From Glandiceps talaboti (lineage: Eukaryota; Hemichordata; Enteropneusta; Spengelidae): a stretch of DNA of 64,000 nt. The DNA lies in assembly GCF_964340395.1 (NCBI RefSeq), contig NC_135562.1, positions 5,760,134-5,824,133 on the forward strand, given 5' to 3'. Below the pieces are notes generated by a model that saw only the letters and a list, made by a program, of their open reading frames with translations, made no database searches and was not told where the DNA came from. The translations under genes and the position numbers were made by a program. Below, piece by piece: positions 23,568 through 34,638 of this stretch; positions within the stretch are counted from its first letter, which is position 1, and every line of letters begins with the position of its first letter.

Positions 23568-26342
23568 ATGGCAGTAAACAACTCTGATCATTTTGTCTAT
23601 AGACTGGTAAGACCATTTCGTTACTTATTCCTGCTATTGCTACTTGTCAGACATTCAGTTCATGGAATCGACGGTGTTGATGTAATGACAGAATCACGAT
23701 GCAAGGTATACAACAAGACTTATGTGGATTGCTCCATGAGAAGACTTCATCACATTCCTGACAACTTACCAGAATTCACAACCTATCTGGATGTCTCGTT
23801 CAACCAATTTTCAATACTACGAGCAAAGCATTTATCTCGTCTACACAAACTTTCAGAACTACGTGTAGCATATTCTTACGTGACCATGCTTGCTTCAGAC
23901 TCCCTTCAAGGACTATTTTCTTTGAAGGTGTTGATACTTTTGAATAACCAAATCACAACTATCGATGAGAATGCATTTCGGGATTTACATAACCTGCAAA
24001 CACTGGACCTCAGTGCAAACAAATTGACAGACTTGCCAGATGGTCTTTTTACAACTCTATCCAAATTGTCGGTTCTTGATCTCGGCATTAACAACATCTG
24101 TCACGTCTCATCACCATTTCTTCATGGGGTGTACAACCTACAAGAGTTACATATGAATTCAAATCACATCAGCACTATTGCAGACGATGCATTCATCCAT
24201 TTGAACAGGTTGACTCTGGTGGATTTAGGAAGTAACCGCCTTAAGTGTATCCCTGCCAAAGCCTTGGCTGTTATACGTAATATTGAAACACTTGTTTTGA
24301 ACACTCTGGACTTACAGAATGACTGCCCCAAAACATCATTCTCGGAGTATCCTTCGCTAAAACGTCTGTCTCTGTTTAGTGCCCAAATCACGGATTCAAA
24401 TATAGTATTGTATGATTTCTCAAACACAACATTACAAGAGCTAGATCTAGGAGCCAATTTTCTTTCTGCTATACCAGATTCTGTCATCAAGAATGTGAGC
24501 GTTGGCAAACTTACACTCGAGCGAAACCCTCTCACATCAAACAGGTTGGAAAAGCTCCTCATAAATATTCAAAACGTAAGCATTACAGCACTTTCATTGT
24601 CGAGTTTGAATGGCCTTATGAGCCCTGGTTTTCAGATTATGTCGACAACATTCAAAGGACTTAATGGAACATTACTACAGGAACTAGATGTGTCTTTCAA
24701 CAATATGACATCACTCCCTGCTGCAGCATTTCAATGGTTGCCTTACCTAACAACATTGGATATCGAGTACTGTCAATTATATAGCCTTCATCCACAAGCG
24801 TTTATTGGACTAAGCAATTTACAGTCGCTGTCCCTTACTGGAAACCTCCTGCATAACATTCAGGAAACCCTAGTCGTGACCACTGGTTTAAATTCTCTAC
24901 ACGTTTTACACCTTAACAAAAACAAACTTACAGGGCAGATTCCGAAGCATGCCTTCAGCCACCTTAATTCATTATTAGGTTTGTACTTGAATGGAAATAA
25001 CATATTTGCTATACAAGCTGACAGTTTCACATACCTTTCAAAATTAAAAATACTTGATCTTTCTTTTAATGACATTGCATATTTGCCCCACAATGCCTTT
25101 TTACCTTTGGCTTTGTTAGATGTGCTTCACTTGAAAGGAAATCCCATTCAAAAAACCGATGACAAAGAAACACATCCATTTAATGGGTTACATAATCTGA
25201 GAGTACTTAGTCTAGGCATTTTTTCTGTTCCAAAACTGAAAATCTTCCACTTTGAAGATATTTCATTACTTCAGAAGTTTTACATAGGAGGAATTAGAGA
25301 AGGAACTTCCATAGATGAGTCTGAGATAGCCAACATGCCAAACCTAGAAATCCTACAAATTGAAAACACCTCTATTCGTGGATGGAATCTATTTGACATC
25401 TTAGGTCTTCAACAAGGAAAAATGTTGACAACACTCGAGCTAGAAAATAATGCGTTAGAAGAAATAGACATGACGGATTTGAATATTTTTCCCAATCTAA
25501 GGAGAGTTTCCTTTAAGAATAACAAAATTAATAAAGTTAAGGGTATCCCAAAGCCTATGATGTATCTGGAAAACCTTGACCTATCTGATAACCAAATAAC
25601 AGGACTTGATGTTGATATGATAAATTCACTTCCAGCTCTGAAGTATCTAGATCTCTATCCTAATCCCTTTGATTGTTCATGCAAGGCTCAGCCCCTGAAC
25701 AAGTGGATCCAGAACGACCATCAAGTAGCTTTGCCTTTAGGGCCTAACTGTTTTCAACCGGAAACCAAGAGAGGGGCGTCCATTTTCAGCCTACATTTTG
25801 GTTTGGAATGCAATATCTTGTTTATGAGTCTAGTACCAACAAGCTGTATATTATTTCTAGCAATTGTCACCATATCACTATGTGTTCATTTCCATTGGCA
25901 TCTCCGTTACCTGATTTTTCTGATTAAATTGAAATGTGGAGGTTATCAACCCCAAGTGAACGATGATGATGAGGAAGCACAACCTCTCTTGAAATATGAT
26001 GCATTTGTTGTCTATAATCAACATGACAGACCGTGGGTCATGCAACAGCTTGTCCCAAATTTGGAGAAAATTGATCCCCCAAATTTCAAACTCTGTATTC
26101 ATGAACGTGACTTTATCGGTGGTAATGACATTTTTGATAATATTCTTGACAGCATAGAGAATAGCCACAAAACTATGTTGATATTATCACCTCATTTTGC
26201 AGAAAGTGAATGGTGTTATTTTGAGATGAGAATGGCTCAAGATCATTTGTTTACCGAAAGAAGGGATGTTTTACTTCTAGTCTTGCTAGAAAACATTCCT
26301 GATGATGTGATGCCTCGTGTCTTGCGTAAAATCTTACATTGA
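23568..26342 (+). CDS. Toll-like receptor, array copy 3, TIR domain truncated
   Basis: Intronless ORF of 924 residues, nearly identical to copies 1 and 2 through the signal peptide, leucine-rich repeats, membrane helix and most of the TIR domain. After Lys-Ile-Leu near residue 923 a 14-bp deletion (gcgaacaaagaggt in the other copies) shifts the frame, giving His then TGA. The last 38 residues of the TIR domain, including box 3 Phe-Trp, are lost, although their DNA persists out of frame to the ancestral TAA at 26437-26439. One extra Asp codon sits in the acidic stretch before the TIR domain. Box 2 is RDFIGG. Family knowledge suggests a receptor without box 3 may fail to signal or act as a decoy; early pseudogenisation is equally possible. 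Apart from this deletion the reading frame is open. Confidence 0.9.
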   Translation: MAVNNSDHFVYRLVRPFRYLFLLLLLVRHSVHGIDGVDVMTESRCKVYNKTYVDCSMRRLHHIPDNLPEFTTYLDVSFNQFSILRAKHLSRLHKLSELRVAYSYVTMLASDSLQGLFSLKVLILLNNQITTIDENAFRDLHNLQTLDLSANKLTDLPDGLFTTLSKLSVLDLGINNICHVSSPFLHGVYNLQELHMNSNHISTIADDAFIHLNRLTLVDLGSNRLKCIPAKALAVIRNIETLVLNTLDLQNDCPKTSFSEYPSLKRLSLFSAQITDSNIVLYDFSNTTLQELDLGANFLSAIPDSVIKNVSVGKLTLERNPLTSNRLEKLLINIQNVSITALSLSSLNGLMSPGFQIMSTTFKGLNGTLLQELDVSFNNMTSLPAAAFQWLPYLTTLDIEYCQLYSLHPQAFIGLSNLQSLSLTGNLLHNIQETLVVTTGLNSLHVLHLNKNKLTGQIPKHAFSHLNSLLGLYLNGNNIFAIQADSFTYLSKLKILDLSFNDIAYLPHNAFLPLALLDVLHLKGNPIQKTDDKETHPFNGLHNLRVLSLGIFSVPKLKIFHFEDISLLQKFYIGGIREGTSIDESEIANMPNLEILQIENTSIRGWNLFDILGLQQGKMLTTLELENNALEEIDMTDLNIFPNLRRVSFKNNKINKVKGIPKPMMYLENLDLSDNQITGLDVDMINSLPALKYLDLYPNPFDCSCKAQPLNKWIQNDHQVALPLGPNCFQPETKRGASIFSLHFGLECNILFMSLVPTSCILFLAIVTISLCVHFHWHLRYLIFLIKLKCGGYQPQVNDDDEEAQPLLKYDAFVVYNQHDRPWVMQQLVPNLEKIDPPNFKLCIHERDFIGGNDIFDNILDSIENSHKTMLILSPHFAESEWCYFEMRMAQDHLFTERRDVLLLVLLENIPDDVMPRVLRKILH

Positions 26343-26499
26343 ATGGCCCCAAAACGAAATGGGGAGGCGACTTTTCTGGGAGAAATTAAAAGTTGAGGTA
26401 CGATCAGGGAACAGAGTAAACAGACCAGCTGAAATATAATCTACAGATGGTATTTTGTATGTTACGTCACAGGGTTTGATAAATTTCCATGAGTTTATA

Positions 26500-26830
26500 G
26501 GCTAAGGATTATGTACACCATTCATATTTCAGTAAGTATGGTGAGCGAAGGACAAACGGCGCATGCCCATAGTAATCCATTCATAATTGATGGGCTGTTA
26601 TATTAATATTCATTTGCTTCAGCTGGTTTCAAGATTTCCAATGTCCAACAAGGACTCCACCTCCAGTCGGTCAAACTAAACTCATGTGGGGACGCAACAA
26701 CATAATCATGTTTATATGAACGCTGTAGGAGGGAGCACAGAAATCTGTGAAGATCGTCAGGGCCTTGACTAGACTGGGATAGTGATGAAGTACATTTTAG
26801 TACGGAATACGGTCCCTGTCAGGAACTAGA
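26500..26830 (+). mobile_element. Degraded MITE-like element, family 2
   Basis: Related to 50091-50492: shares tttatatgaacgctgtagga, an aattgatgg...ctgt block, and the terminal segment aatacggtc...tcaggaactaga. The left terminus is unclear. It lies just downstream of the truncated TLR 3. Boundaries approximate. Confidence 0.55.
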
Positions 26831-27235
26831 CTAACTATTTATCAGATATGATTTAAATTAATATTGCAGGTTAATTTAATTACAAATAGCATGCCATGTT
26901 TGTCATTAACATTTCATAAATATACTTGATTGACAATTCAAGACATCTTACATCATATATGCTCATGCAGTCATGATTCTCTGTCAGGTGTTTGACCTTT
27001 CACCTCTATGATCTAAACTTATTACATTTGTAGCGATATGATTTTATAGTAATGTGTCAAATTTACCTTATGTTCGAAATTCATTATAATCTGTTACATG
27101 AAAAACATAATCATTTTCTTATTTCATTCAAATGCGAAACAACAATTGCTCTTGTAATTACTTGATGCAAAATATATTGCCTAGTTTCAGATTATGTGCA
27201 CTTACCTGAGCTTAGGTTTTAGAATTTGTTTAGAT

Positions 27236-27567
27236 GCTGTTACTCGACCCCACCTAGTTTTTCACTACCGATCCTAAACTGTTTTTACGTATTCGAGAAA
27301 AAAAATACAATCGCGACAATTGTGTGAAGTCTCGTAAGAAATAGTGGATGCAGAAAATGACATCAACTTAAAATAGACAACATAAAACTGTTTTTCCCAA
27401 TCTGTAATGGCTGTACATCTAATGGGATGAAAAAAATAACACAGACCATATGGAAAACAAAGGAAAACATAACTACCTGAACTAGACATTCAGATATGAA
27501 AAAAATATATATTTAAAAAAAATCTACCTGAGCGTAATCGGAACCAAATAATTGTATTTGTTAAGAC
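27236..27567 (+). mobile_element. MITE-like element, family 1, copy 1 (left end lost)
   Basis: About 330 bp collinear with 36584-36943, with shared blocks cccacctagtttttcact, agaaatagtggatgc, aatgacatcaactta and ctgtaatggctgtacatct. The left terminal inverted repeat is missing and the right one is partial. Confidence 0.75.
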
Positions 27568-28024
27568 TTATTAATTGTAATATAATGAGTATTTACACTA
27601 TAATCAGTCACAATGTTTTATTTTTATATGTCATTTACCTTTCTTTAATCTATAACCTTTGGAATTCTAGCAATTTTGTTGACATGTTAGAAATATATTC
27701 CAGTAGTTAACAATGGCAACAACAACAAAAGAATTTTGTGAAAACGTTTTAATGATAATGGCGACACTTATTAAATTGTTTCAAAAGAAATGTTCTGAAG
27801 CGATGAGCTATTTCTGTTCATGACGATGAGCTATTTCTGTTCCTGACTATTTAATAGTTTTAGTAAAGAAAATAATATAATAAAGTCAATGTAGAAATAT
27901 TAAACTGTGTGTACAATTGTGTCTACATTATTCGATACAACACGGACAGATGACATGCGATATATTGACAATGTTAAACAGCTGTATATCTTTATTGAGA
28001 TGAGCAAACGTTATGTATTGTATT

Positions 28025-28505
28025 GTATGTATGTATGTATGTATGTATGTATGTATGTATGTATGTATGCACGTACGTACGTACGTTTGTGCATGTGTAT
28101 GTATGTATGTATGTATGTATGTATGTATGTATGTATGCACGTATGCACGTACGTACGTACGTACGTACGTTTGTGCATGTGTATGTATGTATGTATGTAT
28201 GTATGTATGTATGTATGTATGTATGTATGTATGTATGTATGTATGTGTGTGTGTACGTAAGTACGTGTGTGCATGTGTGTGTATGTATGTATGTATGTAT
28301 GTATGTATGTATGTATGTATGTATGTATGTATGTATGTATGTGTGTGTATGTATGCATGCATGCATGCGTGTGTGTGTATGTATGTATGTATGTATGTAT
28401 GTGCATGTGTGTGTATGTATGTATGTGTGTGTATGTATGTATGTATGTATGTATGTATGTATGTATGTATGTATGTATGTATGTATGTATGTATGTATGT
28501 ATGTA

Positions 28506-28536
<31 letters not shown>

Positions 28537-28551
28537 TTGTTTGTTTGTTTG
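28025..28551. repeat. (GTAT)n-dominated microsatellite, about 530 bp
   Basis: GTAT with GTAC, GTGT, GCAT and a terminal GTTT segment. Downstream of gene B. Produces several artefactual ORFs of 100-200 codons on both strands. Confidence 0.97.
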
Positions 28552-28794
28552 GCATTAAAAGTCTATGTGTAGACAAACCTAATTTGGATCTTGACATTTA
28601 TTCATTTAATTGCACACACGTAACATTTTTTGTTGTAGCTTGAAATTCATGGATAATAACAAGTCTTCCCAATTATTATTATCAATAAGATTCACTATAT
28701 ATGCTCATTCACTCTTGTGAATACATGTCCATACTTATATTGCTTGTTTTTACCCCCAAAAATGTATTTTTGAAAGATTTTGGTTTAATGGGTA

Positions 28795-29486
28795 TCATTT
28801 CTTGGGCTTGCTATACGACTTTGCCATCATAACAACAAATTCATCGAAACTGATTTGTCCATCTCCATCCTCGTCTGCTTCTCTCATCAACTTGTATACT
28901 TCTAAATCTGTACAGTATCCTTTTCTTTTGACCAATGCCAATTTGATCTCGTCAATGGTGATGTATCCGTTACCATCTGCGTCCAATTCAGCAAACTGTG
29001 CTTTCAATTCTGATACTTTCGGAACTGGAAATAAGAAAAGTGGCAGTTAGATGAATATGCCATTCCATGATGCCTCTATTTGGATTTTTTTTAAAAACGA
29101 CCTCATATGCGTGTGGATATCAATTTAAAATCTAACACATTTGAATCAACAACAAATTCAACACGGTGACCCAACAATGAAAAAAAACAATGATACAACA
29201 TTTTGTTGGGAAAAGGGACTCGGATGAGGTTAATGCCGGAGTTATACCAAGAGACAGAGTGGAATTCGAATGGGGTAAGATGTATGTCTGTTTGATGAAA
29301 TTGTCTCTTACCTAGCGATGGAAAGTTTGTGATAGTACTGTTGATCATTTAAGTTCAGATGAACTATGTACTGTTTGGTGCAAACCCTACAACCAGATTG
29401 ACTAATGCATTGATCCTAGGAGCTCACTTCAAGATCAATGATCCTATTCAAGAAATCATGTCTATGAATACCTATACTTGGAATAG

Positions 29487-29575
<89 letters not shown>

Positions 29576-30584
29576 AAAGATTACACGATATCTTACATAT
29601 ATCCCGTTCTACAATTTCTAATTGAAGGATTCGTATATCTGTTCTATTAAAATTATTGCGCCTAGCTTAATCTCGCAAACATACCAACTTTTTCAGTGTG
29701 TTCATATAATTTGCAAGCCGAACATGGTGTAGATTACGCACAACTGTTCCACATAGCCGCAGAAAAACACGGAAAGCAATATTTCGGAAACACCAGAAGA
29801 TGCGCGAAAATAGCCACTTTCCTGATGTCACTTTCCGTTGCGCCAGTAAGCTAGGAAGTTCTCTGTTTTCATATTGTTTGTAACTTTTGATTTCTACGTC
29901 TAAGTCTGACTTGGTGACTATGGAACTGAGACTGTTATTCGATAGAAAGTAATAGTTTGGCAAAATAATTAGAACATAATTATCCACAAAAGATAATAAA
30001 TAAACAAATAAATAAATAAATAAATAAATAAATAAATAGTTAAACGGACACTTACACTCTGTTCCGACATCAAACAAGCCGGGTTTCTTCTGCTCTGACT
30101 GTTTCCGTAGTTTTTCGATCCAAAACAAAGTGAATTCATTGAAATCAATTTCTCCATTGCCGTCCAAATCTACTTCCCTCATAAATAGGTATACTTCCTG
30201 GTCGCTATAATCGATCCCATTTCTCCTCAAGCCTACTTTGAGTTCGTCTATCGTTATGGCGCCATCACCGTTGACATCGAACCTATTAAATATACTCTTG
30301 ATGTATTTCGGTGATGATTTATCTGTTTCGATTAAATTGTGACATTAAGATTAATAGATGAAAAATTGGGAGACTATCTTGAACATCAGCTCAACATTTT
30401 TTTACTTCCTTCAAATTGTTTCTGTTGTTGGTAGCAGTGGAGTAATTAGTAGTAGTAGTTAGCATTTCGATTCAGGAGAGAGTGGGTGTTGTTGGCATGG
30501 TAATATACGTGGTGGTTGCATGGTTGCCTTGAAAGAAGACATATGATTGTGGTCGTGATTTCATGAAAATAGTGTTGTTAGTGG

Positions 30585-30618
<34 letters not shown>

Positions 30619-30626
30619 GATGGTAC

Positions 30627-30683
<57 letters not shown>

Positions 30684-32539
30684 CAGCAGCAGTAGTAGTA
30701 GTAGCAGTAGTGAGAGATCGAGTGGTAGTATTGGGTGTGATGTTAGAGGTGGTACTAGTAGTGATGGTAGTGGTGGTTCTAGTGGTGATTATTAGGTATG
30801 AAAAATAAAGTGGTGGTGATAGCAGTGGTAATATATGAATGGGGGTGATGTCAGTAGTGATGATGATGATGATGGTAATAATGGTGACGGTGGTATTGTT
30901 GGTAGTAGTATGTAGTAACAGCATGACTGTAAAACACCACATACTACCATGGAGTAGTAACAGTATGACTGTAAAACACCACATATTACCACATATGTAG
31001 TAACAGTATGACTGTAAAACACCACATATTACCACATACGTAGTAACAGTGAGTATGACTGTAAACCACCACATACTATCATGAGCATGGTAACAGTGTG
31101 ATTGTAAATCACCACATAAATACAACATTTGTAATAAGTGTGTCTGTAAAAGACCATATAGTACCACATACGTAGTAACAGTATGCTGACTGTAAAATAC
31201 CACACACTACCGTGAGCATGGTAACAGTATGACTGTATATCACCACACACTACCGTGGTTTAGTAAGAGTATGACTGGTAAATACCAATAGTTATTGGTA
31301 TTTTTTCGTGCGAATGTTAACTGACGGTAAGAGAATTTATTTACAACACTTATCAGAGTTAAGTTTTATTGACTGCATGTACAGTAGTAATTGACAACAC
31401 ATCATTTTCTGTTGACTAAGCATACAAAGGTTAGTCATTCGTCAAAGTCAGGCATTTATTTAATCATGCTCCATTCTCGCACACCAGAGCTCTTATTTCT
31501 TCCACGACACTGCGAAATAACGGCACGTTTAAAAATTAACGGCGCGTTTTGGACGGTGTCATAAAAGAGACTGTGGTTTACAACGACGATAATGACGTCA
31601 GCTTAAATTTAAGTTGAGCATCTTCATAAATATCTGCCTGATCCTGATTCAATTGTCCCACAGTGGCCTTGTCCTGATAGAGTTACGAAAGTCATACAGT
31701 TGTCAAAATGCTGTTGTCACAATTAACGTCGTGTTGTTATTTGCTTTTGGTACAGATTTCAATGTTTGTGCTTTTGATTAAAAAGTGACGTGTTCTCAGT
31801 GACGTGTACATTATTTTGTAGATCTTTACTTCTATCTAATTAATTATATATACCCTCAAATACTTTATCGGTAAAAAATACTTCGGCCGTCTTAGGATGA
31901 ATAATATAGTGTAACGTTTATAGTAGAAAGGCTGGAATTTCATATTGGTTGCCATTTTCGACTTATCTTCTATAACTTCATGTCCCAACTCCCAATTATA
32001 GACGGGGGGTATGGTTCTATACCAATGATCAAAATATACTAAGTCTTGTAAATAAATTCTCTTACCGTCAATTAATGTTCGCATGAAAATGAATCGCCGC
32101 TGAGCTTTACGTGCAGCAATACGGATATAAAACTTCAATCTGCCTGGCTATAACAATAGGGCATGTAATTAACCCCACCCCCTCTGACATGTCCGTGCGA
32201 TTAATACCCTACATGTCAAATTATGGTACAACACAGGGAGATAACATTCGTTTTATCAGAGTACTAATATCATGAGCTCGCTGACCTTGAAAAGTGTGTA
32301 AAGTTTGTTTTTTAAATGTTAAAAGCAAAAGGTAGGTATTTTCGCTATCCACCTTTTCAATGACAATGTATTGCTGGCTTGTAGTGTTCTGTTGTCCTAT
32401 AGGAGCATTGTCCATTTCAAGTTTGCATAGCACGATATACGTGATATGTACATGTAGAGTTGCGACCATACTGTTCTGTACATTTCATTCTCATACAAAG
32501 ATTACAAACAACACATTTCAACCTACCTTGGCTGGACAT
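28795..32539 (-). CDS. Calmodulin-like four-EF-hand protein (gene B), inverted copy of gene A
   Basis: Predicted 169 residues on the reverse strand. Coding exons: 32539-32527 (Met-Ser-Ser-Gln plus one base, donor G|GTAGGT), 30322-30056, 29024-28795 (stop TGA). Both introns are phase 1, exactly as in gene A. The four EF loops (about 20-31, 56-67, 108-119, 144-155) are canonical; EF-1 is FDVNGDG rather than FDINGDG. The linker is six residues shorter than in gene A. The C-terminal exon is nearly identical to that of gene A at protein level, and parts of intron 2 (near 29810-29890) and the promoter-proximal region also align, so A and B arose by a fairly recent inverted duplication and now flank the TLR array. 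Introns hold a TA array, a 43-bp minisatellite and GTT/AGT repeats. Partners unknown. Confidence 0.9.
29492..29572. repeat. (TA)n in intron 2 of gene B
   Basis: About 80 bp of uninterrupted TA. Confidence 0.95.
30582..30710. repeat. (GTT)n/(AGT)n trinucleotide array in intron 1 of gene B
   Basis: GTT repeats followed by AGT/AGC repeats; the source of long Val, Thr and Asn homopolymer ORFs that are not genes. Confidence 0.9.
30912..31290 (+). repeat. Minisatellite of about 43 bp, roughly 9 units, in intron 1 of gene B
   Basis: The block tgactgtaaaacaccacata starts at 30924, 30966, 31009 and 31056, then recurs in more diverged form near 31097, 31140, 31190, 31229 and 31271. Period 42-50 bp. 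Confidence 0.85.
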
Positions 32540-32640
32540 GATTCTCGTGTCTTGTGGTGATCTATGTCACAATATCTATAGCAACTAACTGGTATAGTAG
32601 TTGTGAAGATAGAGTCGTATTTATTAATGTCCGAGTCTCC

Positions 32641-32680
32641 TGACAGGCGCCTGTCACCTGTACCACCTGTTGTTGACAGG
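32641..32680. promoter_or_regulatory. Palindromic TGACAG/CTGTCA cluster upstream of gene B
   Basis: TGACAGGCGCCTGTCA (32641-32656) is a perfect palindrome built of two TALE-homeodomain (TGIF/MEIS-type) half-sites; a third TGACAGG lies at 32674-32680, and two CACCTG/CACCTGT E-box-like strings lie between. About 100 bases upstream of the gene B start codon. Motif match only. Confidence 0.4.
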
Positions 32681-33010
32681 CGTGAGTTTTACGACCTTAA
32701 CTTGGCAAGAATTCGTCTCTCAGATAGATGTGCTTCGTGTGGGGGCAATATACACTTTGATAGCGAAAGGTAATGAATGGCCTTAGTAATAAGAAGTGAC
32801 GGGTCTACTTACGTGGCCAAAGGCCATGTCCTCCTATTTCAAGTGAACTCAGTACAGGATCAACACGATGCCAAGTCCATAAATAAGAGTGACCCTGTTT
32901 TTGGTATGTTTCTCGTTACTTTTTAACGGCAACTATGGGTCGGTTGGTCGATTTGAAATTTAAAAAAAGTAAAAAAACAAACAATTTTCATGTTTGACTA
33001 TTGACCCCCC

Positions 33011-33210
33011 CCCCACACACACATACATACATACATACATACATACATACATACATACATACATACATACGTACGTACGTACGTACGTACGTACGTACAT
33101 ACATACATACATACATACATACATACATACATACATACATACATACATACATACATACATACATACACACACACATACATACATACATACACACATGTAC
33201 ACACACAAAC
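33011..33210. repeat. CATA/CGTA/CA microsatellite
   Basis: Tetranucleotide array between genes B and C; artefactual ORFs on both strands. Confidence 0.95.
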
Positions 33211-33530
33211 ACTTGACGAAGTCATATATACGAATAGTAACGGGTCAGATATGTGTGTTATGAAGTGCGACCGCTGTGTATGGGGGTCAGTGGTCGATAC
33301 TCGAATCCCGGATCTCGTACCAGCCACGGAACAATGACTATTTGGCCCTAATGTCACAGTTTTATTGTAGTATACGAAGGTGTGACGCTTCTTCGTACAA
33401 CATTAACTCCGAGTTGGCGGCGCTACGAGTCGGGTCCACTGCAGTTCATTCACTTGAAGGGACGTGGTCAATTTTTGGTGTTTAAGTGTTACACACCTGG
33501 ACAAGAAATACATTTGGATATACAAGAAGA

Positions 33531-34596
33531 ATGACAGGTGAGTAAAGTTTGAAAGTAAACTGTAAGCCGACTAAAATCACAAAATATGTCCAACGTATCC
33601 ACAACCGAGATTTTCAGTTGCTGTGTATAAAGTAAGCGTACGCAGCAATAATCATAGATGTTCACAACAGCCGGGCATGCCAGAAGACGGAAGTTCAAAC
33701 AAGAAAATTTCAATACAACTGTCACTGCGTTCCTTCAGAAAATGTAAAGCTACACAATTACAGGCTTACTTGTGAACAACATATACTTTTAATGAGTCTC
33801 TTTTTAACCTTTTTAATATTGAGGTTGTGTGTGTTTATATGAAATCGTGTAAAACTTCCGGGGTTGATGTGAAAAGTTTGTGTACACAGTGTGAGACTAA
33901 AAACCCCCAGCGTTGACTATTTTCAAACCGTTGAGTAGTTGTGGAAATGATTTGACGTTGGTTTGAACAACTAATGCATTTTCTATGATGACGTCACTGG
34001 CATATAATTTCATAGGATACAAACCATTATATTTTAGATGTCGTTTACTGGCTTTAGTATTCTGAGGGGAGACGTTACAGACCAAGACAGTGTCACTGTT
34101 ACAATGAAATCAATTGGTTTTGCCTCTAAAACAAACAACTGAGACAGGAAGAAGTGTTTACGTTCACCTGCAAATTCTCGCATTTTATTAGGTCTAGCGA
34201 CACTCAGTGTTACTATGACAACGAATCTCGTGTTACAATTACGTGCACGATCGTTGTTTACATGCATGAATGGAGATAGCACCGCTCTGAGACAACTACC
34301 GAACTGTGACTTCAGACTGTTATTGTTGTGTTTTGTGTTCTTCCTAACAGACAGGACATCACCGGAATACATTCAGCGACTGTTTGATCGATTTGATATC
34401 AACGGTGATGGCGCTATAACGATAGAAGAATTTAAAGCTGGGTTAGATGCAGGAGGCATAGAGTACACAGACCAAGAAATTTACCGTTTTATGAGGAAAG
34501 TTGACTTAGATGGAGATGGGGAGATAGATTTTCACGAATTTTCAAAATTTTGGCGGGAAAAAGTACGCAGACACGAAAGGCTGGAACGAGAACGCC

Positions 34597-34638
<42 letters not shown>

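Larger units (their letters stand above)
26440..28794. other. 3' flank of TLR 3 and spacer to gene B
   Basis: Unlike the other receptors, TLR 3 is not followed by the 42-bp array; only a degraded TACGTCA-like remnant is seen near 26460. Farther on, 26950-27070 is weakly similar to 16040-16160, so this is an older, diverged 3' flank. The stretch also holds dispersed-element copies near 26500-26830 and 27236-27567 and a large GTAT array. No gene seen. Confidence 0.6.
32540..33530. other. Shared upstream region of genes B and C (divergent starts)
   Basis: Genes B and C are divergently oriented with about 990 bp between start codons. 32540-32630 aligns in reverse complement with the promoter-proximal region of gene A. 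32641-32656 is a perfect 16-bp palindrome. A CATA/CGTA microsatellite fills 33011-33210. The rest shows no coding signal. Confidence 0.6.

Noticed and set aside
27907-28643. ORFs up to about 200 codons on both strands of the GTAT array (Tyr-Val-Cys-Met or Thr-Tyr-Ile-His repeats)
   Set aside because: Tetranucleotide repeats are open in several frames at once; no splice or start context and no complexity. The same applies to ORFs at 4290-4784, 7763-8095, 32960-33357, 47000-47393 and 62128-62507.
31836-32138. 100-codon reverse-strand ORF in intron 1 of gene B
   Set aside because: No recognisable domain, no fitting splice sites examined, and no counterpart in gene A intron 1.
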